Shown here in pieces: positions 36,147 through 43,989 of a stretch of 64,000 bases of DNA (position 1 is its first letter; each line of letters starts with the position of its first letter). A model generated the notes under the pieces. It made no database searches and was not told the DNA's origin. It saw only the letters and a program-made list of their open reading frames with translations. Made by a program: the position numbers and the translations under genes. Source of the stretch: Candidatus Aphodovivens excrementavium (GTDB lineage: Bacteria > Actinomycetota > Coriobacteriia > Coriobacteriales > Eggerthellaceae). Location of the stretch: the NCBI GenBank assembly GCA_018715935.1, contig DVKR01000018.1, positions 1 through 64,000 of the forward strand, in the 5' to 3' direction.

Positions 36147-36300
36147 GTTCCGCCGTTCTGACGAACGGCGGAACGTGCCGACGCTGCGGCCGCCTGGGGC
36201 ACCCGGCCTTCGCGCGATCCCGAAGGCTTGCGTACCAAAGTACGCGGCGCCTTCGCGATCCCGCGAATTCCAGGCACCCCAGGCGCCCTCGCTGGCTTAT
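36147..36300 (+). repeat. Palindromic dispersed element, copy 1 (in the dehydratase operon)
   Basis: It begins just after the CoA-transferase stop with a perfect 12-bp hairpin, GTTCCGCCGTTC (36147-36158) and GAACGGCGGAAC (36163-36174), loop TGAC. Next come TGCCGACGCTGCG, then a larger inverted repeat (GCCTGGGG near 36190, CCCCAGGC near 36280) around the central palindrome GCGTAC-caaa-GTACGC (about 36229-36244). Copy 2 at 55125 has the same anatomy. It may fold in mRNA and separate the expression levels of neighbouring genes. Confidence 0.8.
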
Positions 36301-36377
36301 GCTCAACCTGCGAGCTTTCGTTCAACTTGGAAGTTATTATTTCTAGCCGTATCCAACAATCTCAAGAGGGGGATTAC

Positions 36378-37604
36378 ATGGCTGAAGAAACCGCTGAGAA
36401 GCTGCCGGCGGGCAAGTGGCTTGCCAAGATCGCCGACAGCGTGTACGAAGACGCGCTTGCCGCGAAGGCGCGCGGCGAGAAGGTGGGTTGGATCTCGTCC
36501 AACTTCCCGCAAGAGATTCCCGAGACGCTGGGGCTGCACGTGGTATATCCCGAAAGCCAGGCTGCCGCCATCTCGGCCAAAGGCGCCGGCCTTGCGATGT
36601 GCGAACACGCAGAGGGCGAGCTGGGCTATTCCAACGACCTCTGCGCCTATGCGCGCATCAGCCTTGCCTATGCCGATTTGGGCAAGTGCCCCAACGGCGA
36701 GCGCGATATGCCGCTGCCCGACTTCGTGCTGTGCTGCAACAACATCTGCAACTGCATGATGAACTGGTACGAGAACTTGGCACACGAGCTGGACATTCCG
36801 CTGATCATGATTGACGTGCCGTTCAACGACAAGTACAGTGCCGACGCCAAGCGCATTGCGTATATGCGCGGCCAGTTCGATGCCGCTATCGAGCAGTTGT
36901 GCGAGATCACCGGCAAAACATGGGACGAGAAGCGCTTCGCCGAGGTGTGCGAGATCTCCAATGCGGTAGGCGAGAAATGGCTTGAGGCCACTACCTACAT
37001 GAACTACAAGCCCTCGCCGCTTAAGGGCTACGACCTGTTCAACCACATGGCGGTTGCCACTATGGCGCGCGGCAAGAAAGAAAGCCTCGAGGCGTTCACC
37101 GCGCTGGTGGAGGAGTACAAAGAGGCTGTCAAAAACCACACCTCCACGTTCAAGGTGGAAGAGAAGAACCGCATCATGTTTGAAGGCATTGCCACCTGGC
37201 CGTATCTGCGCGTGACCTACTCCACGCTGAAGAATGCCGGCACCAACGTAACTGCCTGCGTCTACGGTCCGTCGTTTGCCTTTACCTACGGCAACACCGA
37301 CGAGATGATGCGCGCCTACGCCGAGGTGCCCAACGCCATCAACCTGGAGCGCGCTGTTGAGCTGCGCAAGCAGCTGTGCCTGGACGGTAAGGTCGACGGC
37401 GGCCTGGTGCACGTCAACCGTTCCTGCAAGATGTGGTCGGGTATCGCTCCCGAGATGGGTCGCCGCATCGCAAACGACCTGAACATTCCCGTGGTCACCT
37501 TCGACGGCGACCAGTCAGACCCGCGCAATTTCAGCGAGGCTCAGTACGTCACGCGCGTCCAGGGTCTGGTGGAGATCATGGAATCCAACAAGAAGGAGGC
37601 GTAA
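36378..37604 (+). CDS. 2-hydroxyacyl-CoA dehydratase, alpha subunit (HadB/FldB-like)
   Basis: The 408-residue protein belongs to the HgdB/FldB family. Candidate [4Fe-4S] ligands are C89 (SNDLCAY), one of C119-C126 (LCCNNICNC), and C350 (NRSCKMWSG). With the next gene it forms the heterodimer that removes water from (R)-2-hydroxyacyl-CoA by a ketyl radical route after one-electron activation. The ATG at 36378 follows GAGGGGG; an in-frame ORF upstream reads through the palindromic element and is not credible. It is 3 bp from the beta subunit. Confidence 0.92.
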   Translation: MAEETAEKLPAGKWLAKIADSVYEDALAAKARGEKVGWISSNFPQEIPETLGLHVVYPESQAAAISAKGAGLAMCEHAEGELGYSNDLCAYARISLAYADLGKCPNGERDMPLPDFVLCCNNICNCMMNWYENLAHELDIPLIMIDVPFNDKYSADAKRIAYMRGQFDAAIEQLCEITGKTWDEKRFAEVCEISNAVGEKWLEATTYMNYKPSPLKGYDLFNHMAVATMARGKKESLEAFTALVEEYKEAVKNHTSTFKVEEKNRIMFEGIATWPYLRVTYSTLKNAGTNVTACVYGPSFAFTYGNTDEMMRAYAEVPNAINLERAVELRKQLCLDGKVDGGLVHVNRSCKMWSGIAPEMGRRIANDLNIPVVTFDGDQSDPRNFSEAQYVTRVQGLVEIMESNKKEA

Positions 37605-37607
37605 GAA

Positions 37608-38738
37608 ATGGCCGATATCGCATCTCTGCTGGGCGCCTTCTCTGAGGCCGCCGCGCATCCGAGCAAAGAGCTTGAAAAGCATCTGGCAGCCGGTAAGCGC
37701 GTCATCGGCGTCGGTCCGTATCACGTGCCCGAGGAGCTGGTGTATGCCGCCGGTGCCGTTCCGTTCGGCGTGTGGGGCATGGTTGGGCCTGCTTCCGAGG
37801 CGAAAAAGTACTTCCCGCCGTTTTACTGTTCTATTTGCCAGATGACGCTTGAGATGGGCATGACCGGCGTGCTGGACAAGCTGTCGGGCATGATGATCAC
37901 CGGGTTGTGCGACACGCTGCGCGCGTTCTCTCAGAACTGGAAGGCGGCAATGGGCAACAAGGTGCCCATGATCTATGTCACCAATGCCCAGAACCGTTAT
38001 CTGGAGGCAGGGCGAACCTATACGATTGAGGCGTATACCGAGGTAAAGCGCCGCGTGGAGGAATGCTGCGACACCATCATCGACGACGATGACCTGATGG
38101 CGGCTATTAAGCTCTACAACCAGTGGCGCGCTGCCATGCGCGAGTTCGTGAAGCTGGCAGGAAGCCATCCTGCCGAAGTGAGCAACACGGCACGCGTTGC
38201 CGTTGTCAATGCGGGATATTACATGGACAAAGCCGAGCATTTGCAGAAGGTTCGCGAACTCAACGATGCGTTGGCGCAGCTTCCTGAGTCTGCCGAGGGC
38301 TACCGCAAAGTCGTGCTTTCGGGCATCTATGAGGACATTCCCGCCATTACGTCAATCTTGGAAGACAGCAAGATCGCCGTGGTTGCCGACGACCTGGCTA
38401 AAGAGTCCCGCGCGTTCGCGCGCCAGGTTCCCGAGGAGGGAGACCCCATCGAGGCGCTGGCCGACGGCTGGTGCTCGCTGCGCGCCGACACCGAGCTCTA
38501 TGATCCGAAAAAAGAGCATATCGACGCGCTCGTGCAGAAGGCAAAGGACTCCGGTGCGCAGGCGGTCATTATCCTTTTGGCCAAGTTCTGCGACCCCGAG
38601 GAGTTCGAGGCACCGCTGGCCACGCGTGCTATTCGCGACGCCGGTCTGAAGTGCATCACGGTGGAGATCGACCAGTCCACCGAAAGCTACGAGCAAGCGC
38701 GCACCCAGGTGGAAACCCTTGCCGAGTTGATCGGATAG
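37608..38738 (+). CDS. 2-hydroxyacyl-CoA dehydratase, beta subunit (HadC/FldC-like)
   Basis: The 376-residue partner subunit has the family N-terminus (KRVIGVGPYHVPEELVYAAGAVPFGVWG) and cluster Cys candidates C74, C77 (YCSICQ), C101 (GLCDTLR) and a later Cys in LAKFCDPEEF near residue 310. Its start is AAGGAGG-spaced within the alpha-subunit end. The terminator at 38781 closes the three-gene operon. The ATP-dependent activator it needs is encoded about 4.3 kb downstream under a related promoter. Confidence 0.92.
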   Translation: MADIASLLGAFSEAAAHPSKELEKHLAAGKRVIGVGPYHVPEELVYAAGAVPFGVWGMVGPASEAKKYFPPFYCSICQMTLEMGMTGVLDKLSGMMITGLCDTLRAFSQNWKAAMGNKVPMIYVTNAQNRYLEAGRTYTIEAYTEVKRRVEECCDTIIDDDDLMAAIKLYNQWRAAMREFVKLAGSHPAEVSNTARVAVVNAGYYMDKAEHLQKVRELNDALAQLPESAEGYRKVVLSGIYEDIPAITSILEDSKIAVVADDLAKESRAFARQVPEEGDPIEALADGWCSLRADTELYDPKKEHIDALVQKAKDSGAQAVIILLAKFCDPEEFEAPLATRAIRDAGLKCITVEIDQSTESYEQARTQVETLAELIG

Positions 38739-38780
38739 GATGCTTCAGATCGAGCGATCTTGTTCGTTTTGCCTAATGGT

Positions 38781-38819
38781 GCCCCGTTGGCCGTTCGAGC
38801 GGTCGGCGGGGCGCGTTTT
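38781..38819 (+). terminator. Terminator of the CoA-transferase/dehydratase operon
   Basis: GCCCCGTTGGCCG (38781-38793) pairs, with two G-U pairs, with CGGTCGGCGGGGC (38800-38812), followed by GCGTTTTG. Confidence 0.75.
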
Positions 38820-39007
38820 GTATGTGCTGCTGTGTTAGCGAGTCAGCGGTTTCGCACGCCAACACTTTACGATTTTATCTAGTGACAGGGGGCGGCTCAG
38901 CGTCCACAATGAAGGTGTCGCAACCCTGCGATTTCGAGCGCTGCGGAGGGTTGCGGTGGGCGTCGACAGGGGGATCGAAGCGACCGAACGCATGAAAGGG
39001 GAGTTTC

Positions 39008-40291
39008 ATGTTCATCCAGTTTCCGGAAGTTCACGTGGCCGTGCAGGGGCTTGACGAGGTCGAGCTGCCTGAGATGGTAACTATTCGCCAGCGCTATGAC
39101 GCAGCGAAAATCGACGATGTTGAGGGTGCGCTGCGCGGCCAGCTTGAGGCACTGCCCAGCCATGGCTTCTATGACGGCAAGCGCATTGCCATTACGGTGG
39201 GAAGCCGAGGCATCCCCCATCTTCCGGAAATGGTGCGCACGATCTGCGACGTGCTCAAAGAGTGGGGCGCGCAGCCGTTCGTCGTGCCGGCAATGGGAAG
39301 CCACGGCGGCGCCACTGCGGAAGGCCAGCTTGAGATGCTTGCCGGCTACGGCGTTACCGAGCAGGCAATAGGTTTGCCCATCGTGTCGAGCATGGACGTT
39401 GTTTCGTATGCGCAGCTAGACGGCGAGCCTCTCTACTGCGACAAAGCGGCATTCGAATCTGACGGCATCGTCGTGTTCAACAAGGTAAAGCCTCACACCG
39501 ATTTTCGTGGCCCGCACGAGAGCGGTTTGGCAAAAATGATGGCAATCGGCATTGCGAAGCACAAAGGGGCGGCGTCGCTGCATTCTTTCGGGTTCCACAC
39601 CTTCACCGAGATGGTTCCCCGCGCCGCCGAGCTGTTTTTGCAGAACTGCCCGGTGGCGTTCGGCGTGGGCGTGGTGCAAAACGCCTACGACGACATTTGC
39701 TGCATTGAGGCATGCACGCCCGATGCGATGATGGAAACCGACGCGCGTCTTTTGGAAATGGCTAAAGACCGCCTCGCCAAGTTCAAGTTCGGCGGCTGCG
39801 ACCTTTTGATCGTGGAGCAGATAGGTAAGAACTTCAGCGGCAACGGCCACGACCCCAACGTTACCGGCAGATCCATCACTCACTCGTGCAACGACGTGTT
39901 CAACGCGAAAAAGATGGTGGTTTTGGGGCTTACTTCCGAGTCGCACCACAATGCAGCTGGGCTTGCCATGGCAGATTGCACCACGCGCAGGGTGCTCAAC
40001 AATGTTGATTGGGAAGTCACCTGGGCAAACACGCTTACTACCGGAGTCACGAGCGCGTGCGCTATCCCGCTGTACACTAACACCGATCTTGAGGCGATCA
40101 AGGTATGCCTTCGCTCCTGCTATAGGCTCGACTACCCGAACGCGCATATCGTGCGCATTAAAAACACGATGGAGCTGCATGACATTCAGGTGTCTGAAGC
40201 GCTCTACGAAACCATCAAAGACCGTGACGACGTCGAACTGGTAAGCGGGCCGCAACCGTTTGCCTTCGACGAGGAGGGGTTTCTTGAGTAG
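39008..40291 (+). CDS. LarA-superfamily protein, candidate nickel-pincer 2-hydroxyacid racemase/epimerase
   Basis: The 427-residue protein matches the lactate-racemase N-terminal domain (DUF2088) superfamily, in a branch with the motif VKPHTDFRGPHESGLAKM (residues ~160-177). Residues that could match LarA functional positions are R67 (SRG), H99 (GSHG), H163 (KPH), a Lys near 176-184 and H192. LarA uses a nickel-pincer cofactor made by LarB/C/E; none of these genes is in the window. Next to a dehydratase that needs the R isomer, interconversion of 2-hydroxyacid isomers is the natural guess. AGGGGAG precedes the ATG. Confidence 0.8.
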   Translation: MFIQFPEVHVAVQGLDEVELPEMVTIRQRYDAAKIDDVEGALRGQLEALPSHGFYDGKRIAITVGSRGIPHLPEMVRTICDVLKEWGAQPFVVPAMGSHGGATAEGQLEMLAGYGVTEQAIGLPIVSSMDVVSYAQLDGEPLYCDKAAFESDGIVVFNKVKPHTDFRGPHESGLAKMMAIGIAKHKGAASLHSFGFHTFTEMVPRAAELFLQNCPVAFGVGVVQNAYDDICCIEACTPDAMMETDARLLEMAKDRLAKFKFGGCDLLIVEQIGKNFSGNGHDPNVTGRSITHSCNDVFNAKKMVVLGLTSESHHNAAGLAMADCTTRRVLNNVDWEVTWANTLTTGVTSACAIPLYTNTDLEAIKVCLRSCYRLDYPNAHIVRIKNTMELHDIQVSEALYETIKDRDDVELVSGPQPFAFDEEGFLE

Positions 40292-40400
40292 CGCGTGGCG
40301 GCAATGACGGCGGCAACTGCGAATACGCCGCACGCGCGGCGGCAATCGCACGTGCGGCGCCAATGATGAGGAATGCTTTCTTGAGTAGTGCGCGGAGGGG
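40280..40400 (+). repeat. Copy of the larA-like gene end 97 bp downstream
   Basis: TTTCTTGAGTAG, the last codons and stop of the upstream gene (40280-40291), recurs at 40377-40388 followed by the similar GTGCGCGGAGG. The intervening sequence holds GCGGCGGCAAT-like partial repeats. Confidence 0.65.
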
Positions 40401-40421
40401 CAGCGTGCGGAGGGGTCTCAT

Positions 40422-40452
40422 TTGACCTGGAGTAGAGTCCAGGTAGTATCGT
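40422..40452 (+). promoter_or_regulatory. MerR-type promoter of the aldo/keto reductase gene
   Basis: TTGACC (40422-40427) and TATCGT (40447-40452) are 19 nt apart, the overlong spacing of MerR-controlled promoters. The spacer holds the perfect inverted repeat ACCTGGA-N6-TCCAGGT (40425-40431 and 40438-40444), the usual CTGGAGT-type MerR operator. No merR gene is in the window. Confidence 0.75.
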
Positions 40453-40488
40453 CCGCTTAGACAACCAAGCGGCAGAGGAGGACTTCTC

Positions 40489-41583
40489 GTGCAATATCGA
40501 GCATTGCCCCACGGCGGGGAGAAGATCAGCATTATCGGTCTGGGGATGGGCTCCATCCATCGGGCGAGCGTGGAAGAGACCGAGCGCACGGTGCGCACGG
40601 CAATTGACGCCGGCATCAACTACCTCGATTTCATTCCCAGCGAGGCGGTGGCTTTCGAGGGGTATGCCCGTGCGCTGCGCGGGCAGCGCGAAAAAGTGAT
40701 GCTGCAGGTGCATTTGGGCGCCAGCTATTCCACCGGAACGTATGGGTTTACTACCGATCCGAAGGTGGCGCGACGCGAGTTCGAGGCACGCCTGCGCTCG
40801 CTCGATACCGACTACGCCGATTTCGGATTCATCCACTGCATTGACGAGGATGCCGACTTCGACAAAGTAATGAATGGTCCTACCTGGGACTACGCGCAGC
40901 GTTTGAAGCGGGAGGGGGTAATCCGCCACCTGGGCTTCAGCACGCACAGCGTAGATATCGCGCGCCGTTTTCTTGCGACGGGCGAGATGGACATGGGCAT
41001 GTTCAGCATCAACCCCATGTACGATTACACCTCCGAGTCGAGCTACGGCAAGGGCGAGGCCGACGACCGCGCCGCTCTCTACCGAGAGTTCGAGAGCGCG
41101 GGCGTGGGCATTTCGGTAATGAAGGCGTTTGCGGGCGGGCAGCTGCTCGACGCGCGGCAGAGTCCGTTTCGCGCGGCATTGACGCAAGAGCAGTGCATCC
41201 AGTATGCGCTCGACCGACCTGGCGTGCTGACGGTGCTGCCCGGAGTGCGCGGCATGGACGACCTGACAAGGCTGCTTGCGTTTCTGGATGCGCCGGCCGA
41301 AAAGCGCGACTATTCGGTGCTGGGCAGCATGACGCCTAAGACCCAAGCGGGTATGTGCGTGTATTGCAGCCACTGCCAGCCGTGCCCTGAGGGCATCAGC
41401 ATCGGCATGGTCAACAAGTTCTACGACCTTGCGCGTCTTGGAGACGAGATGGCGGCGCAGCATTATCGCGATTTGGAAACCCCCGCTTCCGCCTGCATTG
41501 CGTGCGGCCACTGCGACAGCCGCTGTCCTTTCGGCGTGCACCAAAGCGCCCGCATGCAGGAAATTGCCGCGTATTTCGACTAG
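40489..41583 (+). CDS. Aldo/keto reductase-fold protein with two C-terminal [4Fe-4S] sites and a degenerate catalytic tetrad
   Basis: Residues 1-~270 are an aldo/keto reductase barrel (ISIIGLGMGSIHRA; HLGFSTHSVDIARR). Residues 285-350 carry C290/293/296/299 and C336/339/342/346, enough for two iron-sulfur clusters. Aligning the usual Asp-Tyr-Lys-His tetrad gives D47, E52 in place of Tyr, H75 in place of Lys, and H116. NADPH-ketone reduction by the standard mechanism is therefore doubtful; an electron-transfer role is possible. Its promoter is of MerR type, separate from the module's shared promoters. Confidence 0.82.
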   Translation: MQYRALPHGGEKISIIGLGMGSIHRASVEETERTVRTAIDAGINYLDFIPSEAVAFEGYARALRGQREKVMLQVHLGASYSTGTYGFTTDPKVARREFEARLRSLDTDYADFGFIHCIDEDADFDKVMNGPTWDYAQRLKREGVIRHLGFSTHSVDIARRFLATGEMDMGMFSINPMYDYTSESSYGKGEADDRAALYREFESAGVGISVMKAFAGGQLLDARQSPFRAALTQEQCIQYALDRPGVLTVLPGVRGMDDLTRLLAFLDAPAEKRDYSVLGSMTPKTQAGMCVYCSHCQPCPEGISIGMVNKFYDLARLGDEMAAQHYRDLETPASACIACGHCDSRCPFGVHQSARMQEIAAYFD

Positions 41584-41650
41584 GAAAGCGCAGCAAGAGA
41601 GGCTAGAAAAGCGCAGAATAGAGACTAGGGAAGCGCAGTAGTAGAAGTAA
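41580..41650 (+). repeat. 22-23-bp tandem repeats starting at the aldo/keto reductase stop
   Basis: Units at 41580-41602, 41603-41624 and from 41625 each begin CTAG and contain AAGCGCAG. The first includes the gene's TAG stop. Confidence 0.85.
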
Positions 41651-41716
41651 TAGAGAAGGCGGAAAGGCCTTTCTCTGCGAAGCAGACGGCTCCTTTCTCA
41701 CGTCCGGCAGTTCATT

Positions 41717-41769
41717 TTGGACGAATTGATATTTTGTCCAATGACTTACCGGAGCTTTGAGCACACAAT
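41717..41769 (+). promoter_or_regulatory. Promoter P2 with the shared TTTTGTCCAATGAC box
   Basis: TTTTGTCCAATGAC at 41732-41745 is identical to the box at 34753, and the preceding GACGAATTG matches GACGTATTG there. The -35 is ATGACT (41741-41746), the spacer 17 nt, and the -10 CACAAT (41764-41769), the same hexamer at the same distance as P1. TTGGAC (41717-41722) and GTCCAA (41736-41741) add an inverted repeat. Confidence 0.8.
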
Positions 41770-41818
41770 GTAGGCAAGTGCAAAAGCTGCTGCCGTGCAG
41801 CGTGAGAAAGGACACAGC

Positions 41819-42973
41819 ATGGATTTCAATCTGACCGACGAGCAAGAGCTGCTTGTTGATAGCATCAAGGAGTTCTGTGAAATTCATTTCAACGAGCAGA
41901 AGGTCAAGGACATGTACGCTGCCGGCGGCGTCACCGACGATTTGGTGCAGGCGTATCTGGAGTCCGGCTTTGGCTTGATGGGCATTCCCGAGGAGCTGGA
42001 CGGTGTTCCTTGCGACCGCGTGACGCTGGGTCTGCTCACTGAGGAGTTTGCGCACTACGCTGGCTGCCTGACCCCGTTTTTGAACAACACGCTCGCCATG
42101 CGCGATCTGATCGACTTCGGTTCGCCCGAGCAGGTCGAGATGGCCATGAGCGCCTACATGGAAACCGGCAAGCCCATTTTCTCGCTGGGCTTCTCTGAGC
42201 CTGGAGCCGGCTCCGACAACGCTTCTATGACGTCTGTCACCAAGAAGCAGGAAGACGGCACCTACATCCTGAACGGCCAGAAAACGTGGGTTACCCAAGG
42301 CGAGGTCTTCCCCTACGTTTTGGTAATCGCGAAAGACGAAGACCCCGATCCGCAAAACCGCTCGATGACCATGTGGCTGGTTCCCCGCGAGCTCGACGGC
42401 GTTTCCACGGCGCCTCTGCACAAGCTGGGTCAGCAGATCATCCCGTTTTGCGAGATGTACTTCGACGACGTGGTGCTTACCGAAGACATGCGCGTTGGCG
42501 AGTACGGCAAGGGTTTCTACAACCTTATGAAGAACTACGAAATGGAGCGCTGCCTAATCATCGCGCAGACCCTCGGTTGCGCGCAGGCTGCCATGGACGA
42601 CGCCGCCGCTTACGTGAACGAGCGCATCACCATGGGCAAGCCGTTGGCGTATCGCCAGCTCATTCAAGAAAAGCTGACCGACATGGAAACCAAGCTGCAG
42701 AACACGCGCAACATGCTGTACCGCACGCTGTGGAAGATGGACAACGATCAGTCGGTGCGCATCGATTCCGCATTGTTGAAGCGCTACGGCGCACGCGCTT
42801 GCACCGAGGTGGCATCCGAGGCGCTGCAGATCTACGGCGGCCTGGGCTACACCACCGAAACGCGCGTTGGACGTATTTGGCAAGACCTTCGCGGCAACCA
42901 GATTGCGGGTGGCACCGACGAGATCATGGTCTACATCGCCGGCCGTCAGCTGGCAAAGCAATACGCCAAGTAG
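41819..42973 (+). CDS. CaiA-like acyl-CoA dehydrogenase (likely enoyl-CoA reductase), catalytic Glu replaced by Gly
   Basis: The 384-residue flavoprotein closely follows CaiA (crotonobetainyl-CoA reductase): MDFNLTDEQELLVDSIKEF at the start, SEPGAGSDNASM flavin loop, and QLIQEKLTDMETKLQNTRNMLY. Where most acyl-CoA dehydrogenases have the catalytic base in EGT, it has GGTDE, like CaiA. That fits a one-way reductase using ETF electrons. The ATG has AAAGGA 6 nt upstream. It leads a likely operon with the activator, ligase and second dehydrogenase. Confidence 0.9.
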   Translation: MDFNLTDEQELLVDSIKEFCEIHFNEQKVKDMYAAGGVTDDLVQAYLESGFGLMGIPEELDGVPCDRVTLGLLTEEFAHYAGCLTPFLNNTLAMRDLIDFGSPEQVEMAMSAYMETGKPIFSLGFSEPGAGSDNASMTSVTKKQEDGTYILNGQKTWVTQGEVFPYVLVIAKDEDPDPQNRSMTMWLVPRELDGVSTAPLHKLGQQIIPFCEMYFDDVVLTEDMRVGEYGKGFYNLMKNYEMERCLIIAQTLGCAQAAMDDAAAYVNERITMGKPLAYRQLIQEKLTDMETKLQNTRNMLYRTLWKMDNDQSVRIDSALLKRYGARACTEVASEALQIYGGLGYTTETRVGRIWQDLRGNQIAGGTDEIMVYIAGRQLAKQYAK

Positions 42974-43045
42974 GATCCGCTGATCTGCCGACCGGCGAAA
43001 GCGCGCTTTGAACCGTTTGCTTTGCGACTCAGAAAGGACAGGGGA

Positions 43046-43834
43046 GTGGCAGAAAAGACGTATTACCTTGGCATCGACGTCGGGTCTACTGCGTCGAAGT
43101 GCGTGATTGCCAACGCCTCTGGCGAGATCGCGGGCAAGGGTCTTGCGGGCTCGGGCGCGGGAACCGTCGGCCCTAAAACAGCTGTTGATGCGGCGCTTGC
43201 CGATGCGGGCGTAACCATGGACGATATCGCCGCTTCGTGCGCCACGGGCTATGGGCGCAATCTCATGGAGTGGGCAGACACTCAGATGTCCGAGCTGTCG
43301 TGCCATGCAAAGGGCGCCGCTCAGCTGTTTCCCGGCGTGCGTACCGTAATCGACATCGGCGGCCAAGATGCAAAAGTGCTCTCGATAGGCTTTTCGGGCG
43401 ATCTGGAGAACTTCGTGATGAACGATAAATGCGCCGCCGGCACGGGGCGCTTTCTCGACGTGATGGCTTCCATTTTCGGCTGTAAGGTGTCCGATTTGTC
43501 GGGCTATGACGCACAGTCCAGCGAAGTGGCTCCCATATCGTCAACCTGCACCGTGTTCGCCGAGTCGGAAGTTATCTCCAAATTGTCCGAAGGCGTCGCG
43601 ATTCCCAATATTGTTGCCGGAATTCACACTTCGGTGGTGGAGCGAACTGCAGGGCTAGCGCGCCGGTTGGGAGTGAAGGCGCCGGTCGTGATGACTGGTG
43701 GCGTGGCGCTCAACGAGCGCTTGCGCGACAGGTTGGCAGACAAGCTGGGAACAGATATTCAAACGAACGAAGATTCCCAGTTCATTGGCGCGTATGGGGC
43801 TGCTTTGCATGCGCATGAGAAGGCGAGGTCCTAG
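43046..43834 (+). CDS. 2-hydroxyacyl-CoA dehydratase activator ATPase (HadI/FldI-like)
   Basis: The 262-residue ASKHA-fold ATPase has YYLGIDVGSTASKCVI at the start, DIGGQDAKV, and the bridging-cluster Cys C129 (NDKCAAGTGRFLD) and C168 (SSTCTVFAESE); one [4Fe-4S] is shared across the homodimer. It drives one electron from reduced ferredoxin or flavodoxin into the dehydratase using ATP. GTG at 43046 is the start, with AGAAAGGA about 8 nt before it. Its separation from the dehydratase genes is unusual but it shares their type of promoter. Confidence 0.93.
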   Translation: MAEKTYYLGIDVGSTASKCVIANASGEIAGKGLAGSGAGTVGPKTAVDAALADAGVTMDDIAASCATGYGRNLMEWADTQMSELSCHAKGAAQLFPGVRTVIDIGGQDAKVLSIGFSGDLENFVMNDKCAAGTGRFLDVMASIFGCKVSDLSGYDAQSSEVAPISSTCTVFAESEVISKLSEGVAIPNIVAGIHTSVVERTAGLARRLGVKAPVVMTGGVALNERLRDRLADKLGTDIQTNEDSQFIGAYGAALHAHEKARS

Positions 43835-43989
43835 TGTCTGCGCGCAGCATGAGCCAGCGGCTTCTGCTCAGCTGCGGGTTGCGGAATGCTGCCGCTATGC
43901 GCCGTGCGCCCTACGCAGTCACGTGCTAAGCGGTCAGCTGCCAGCTGCCGGAAGCTATCGTTGATGTGATGTCGGAAAGGGAAGATGCG

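Noticed and set aside
36228-36377. N-terminal extension of the dehydratase alpha subunit
   Set aside because: It translates the palindromic element; the ATG at 36378 has a strong ribosome site and starts the conserved sequence.
38767-38780. TTTTGCCTAATGGT as a fourth copy of the shared promoter box
   Set aside because: No -10 lies 32 nt downstream; that position is inside the operon terminator.
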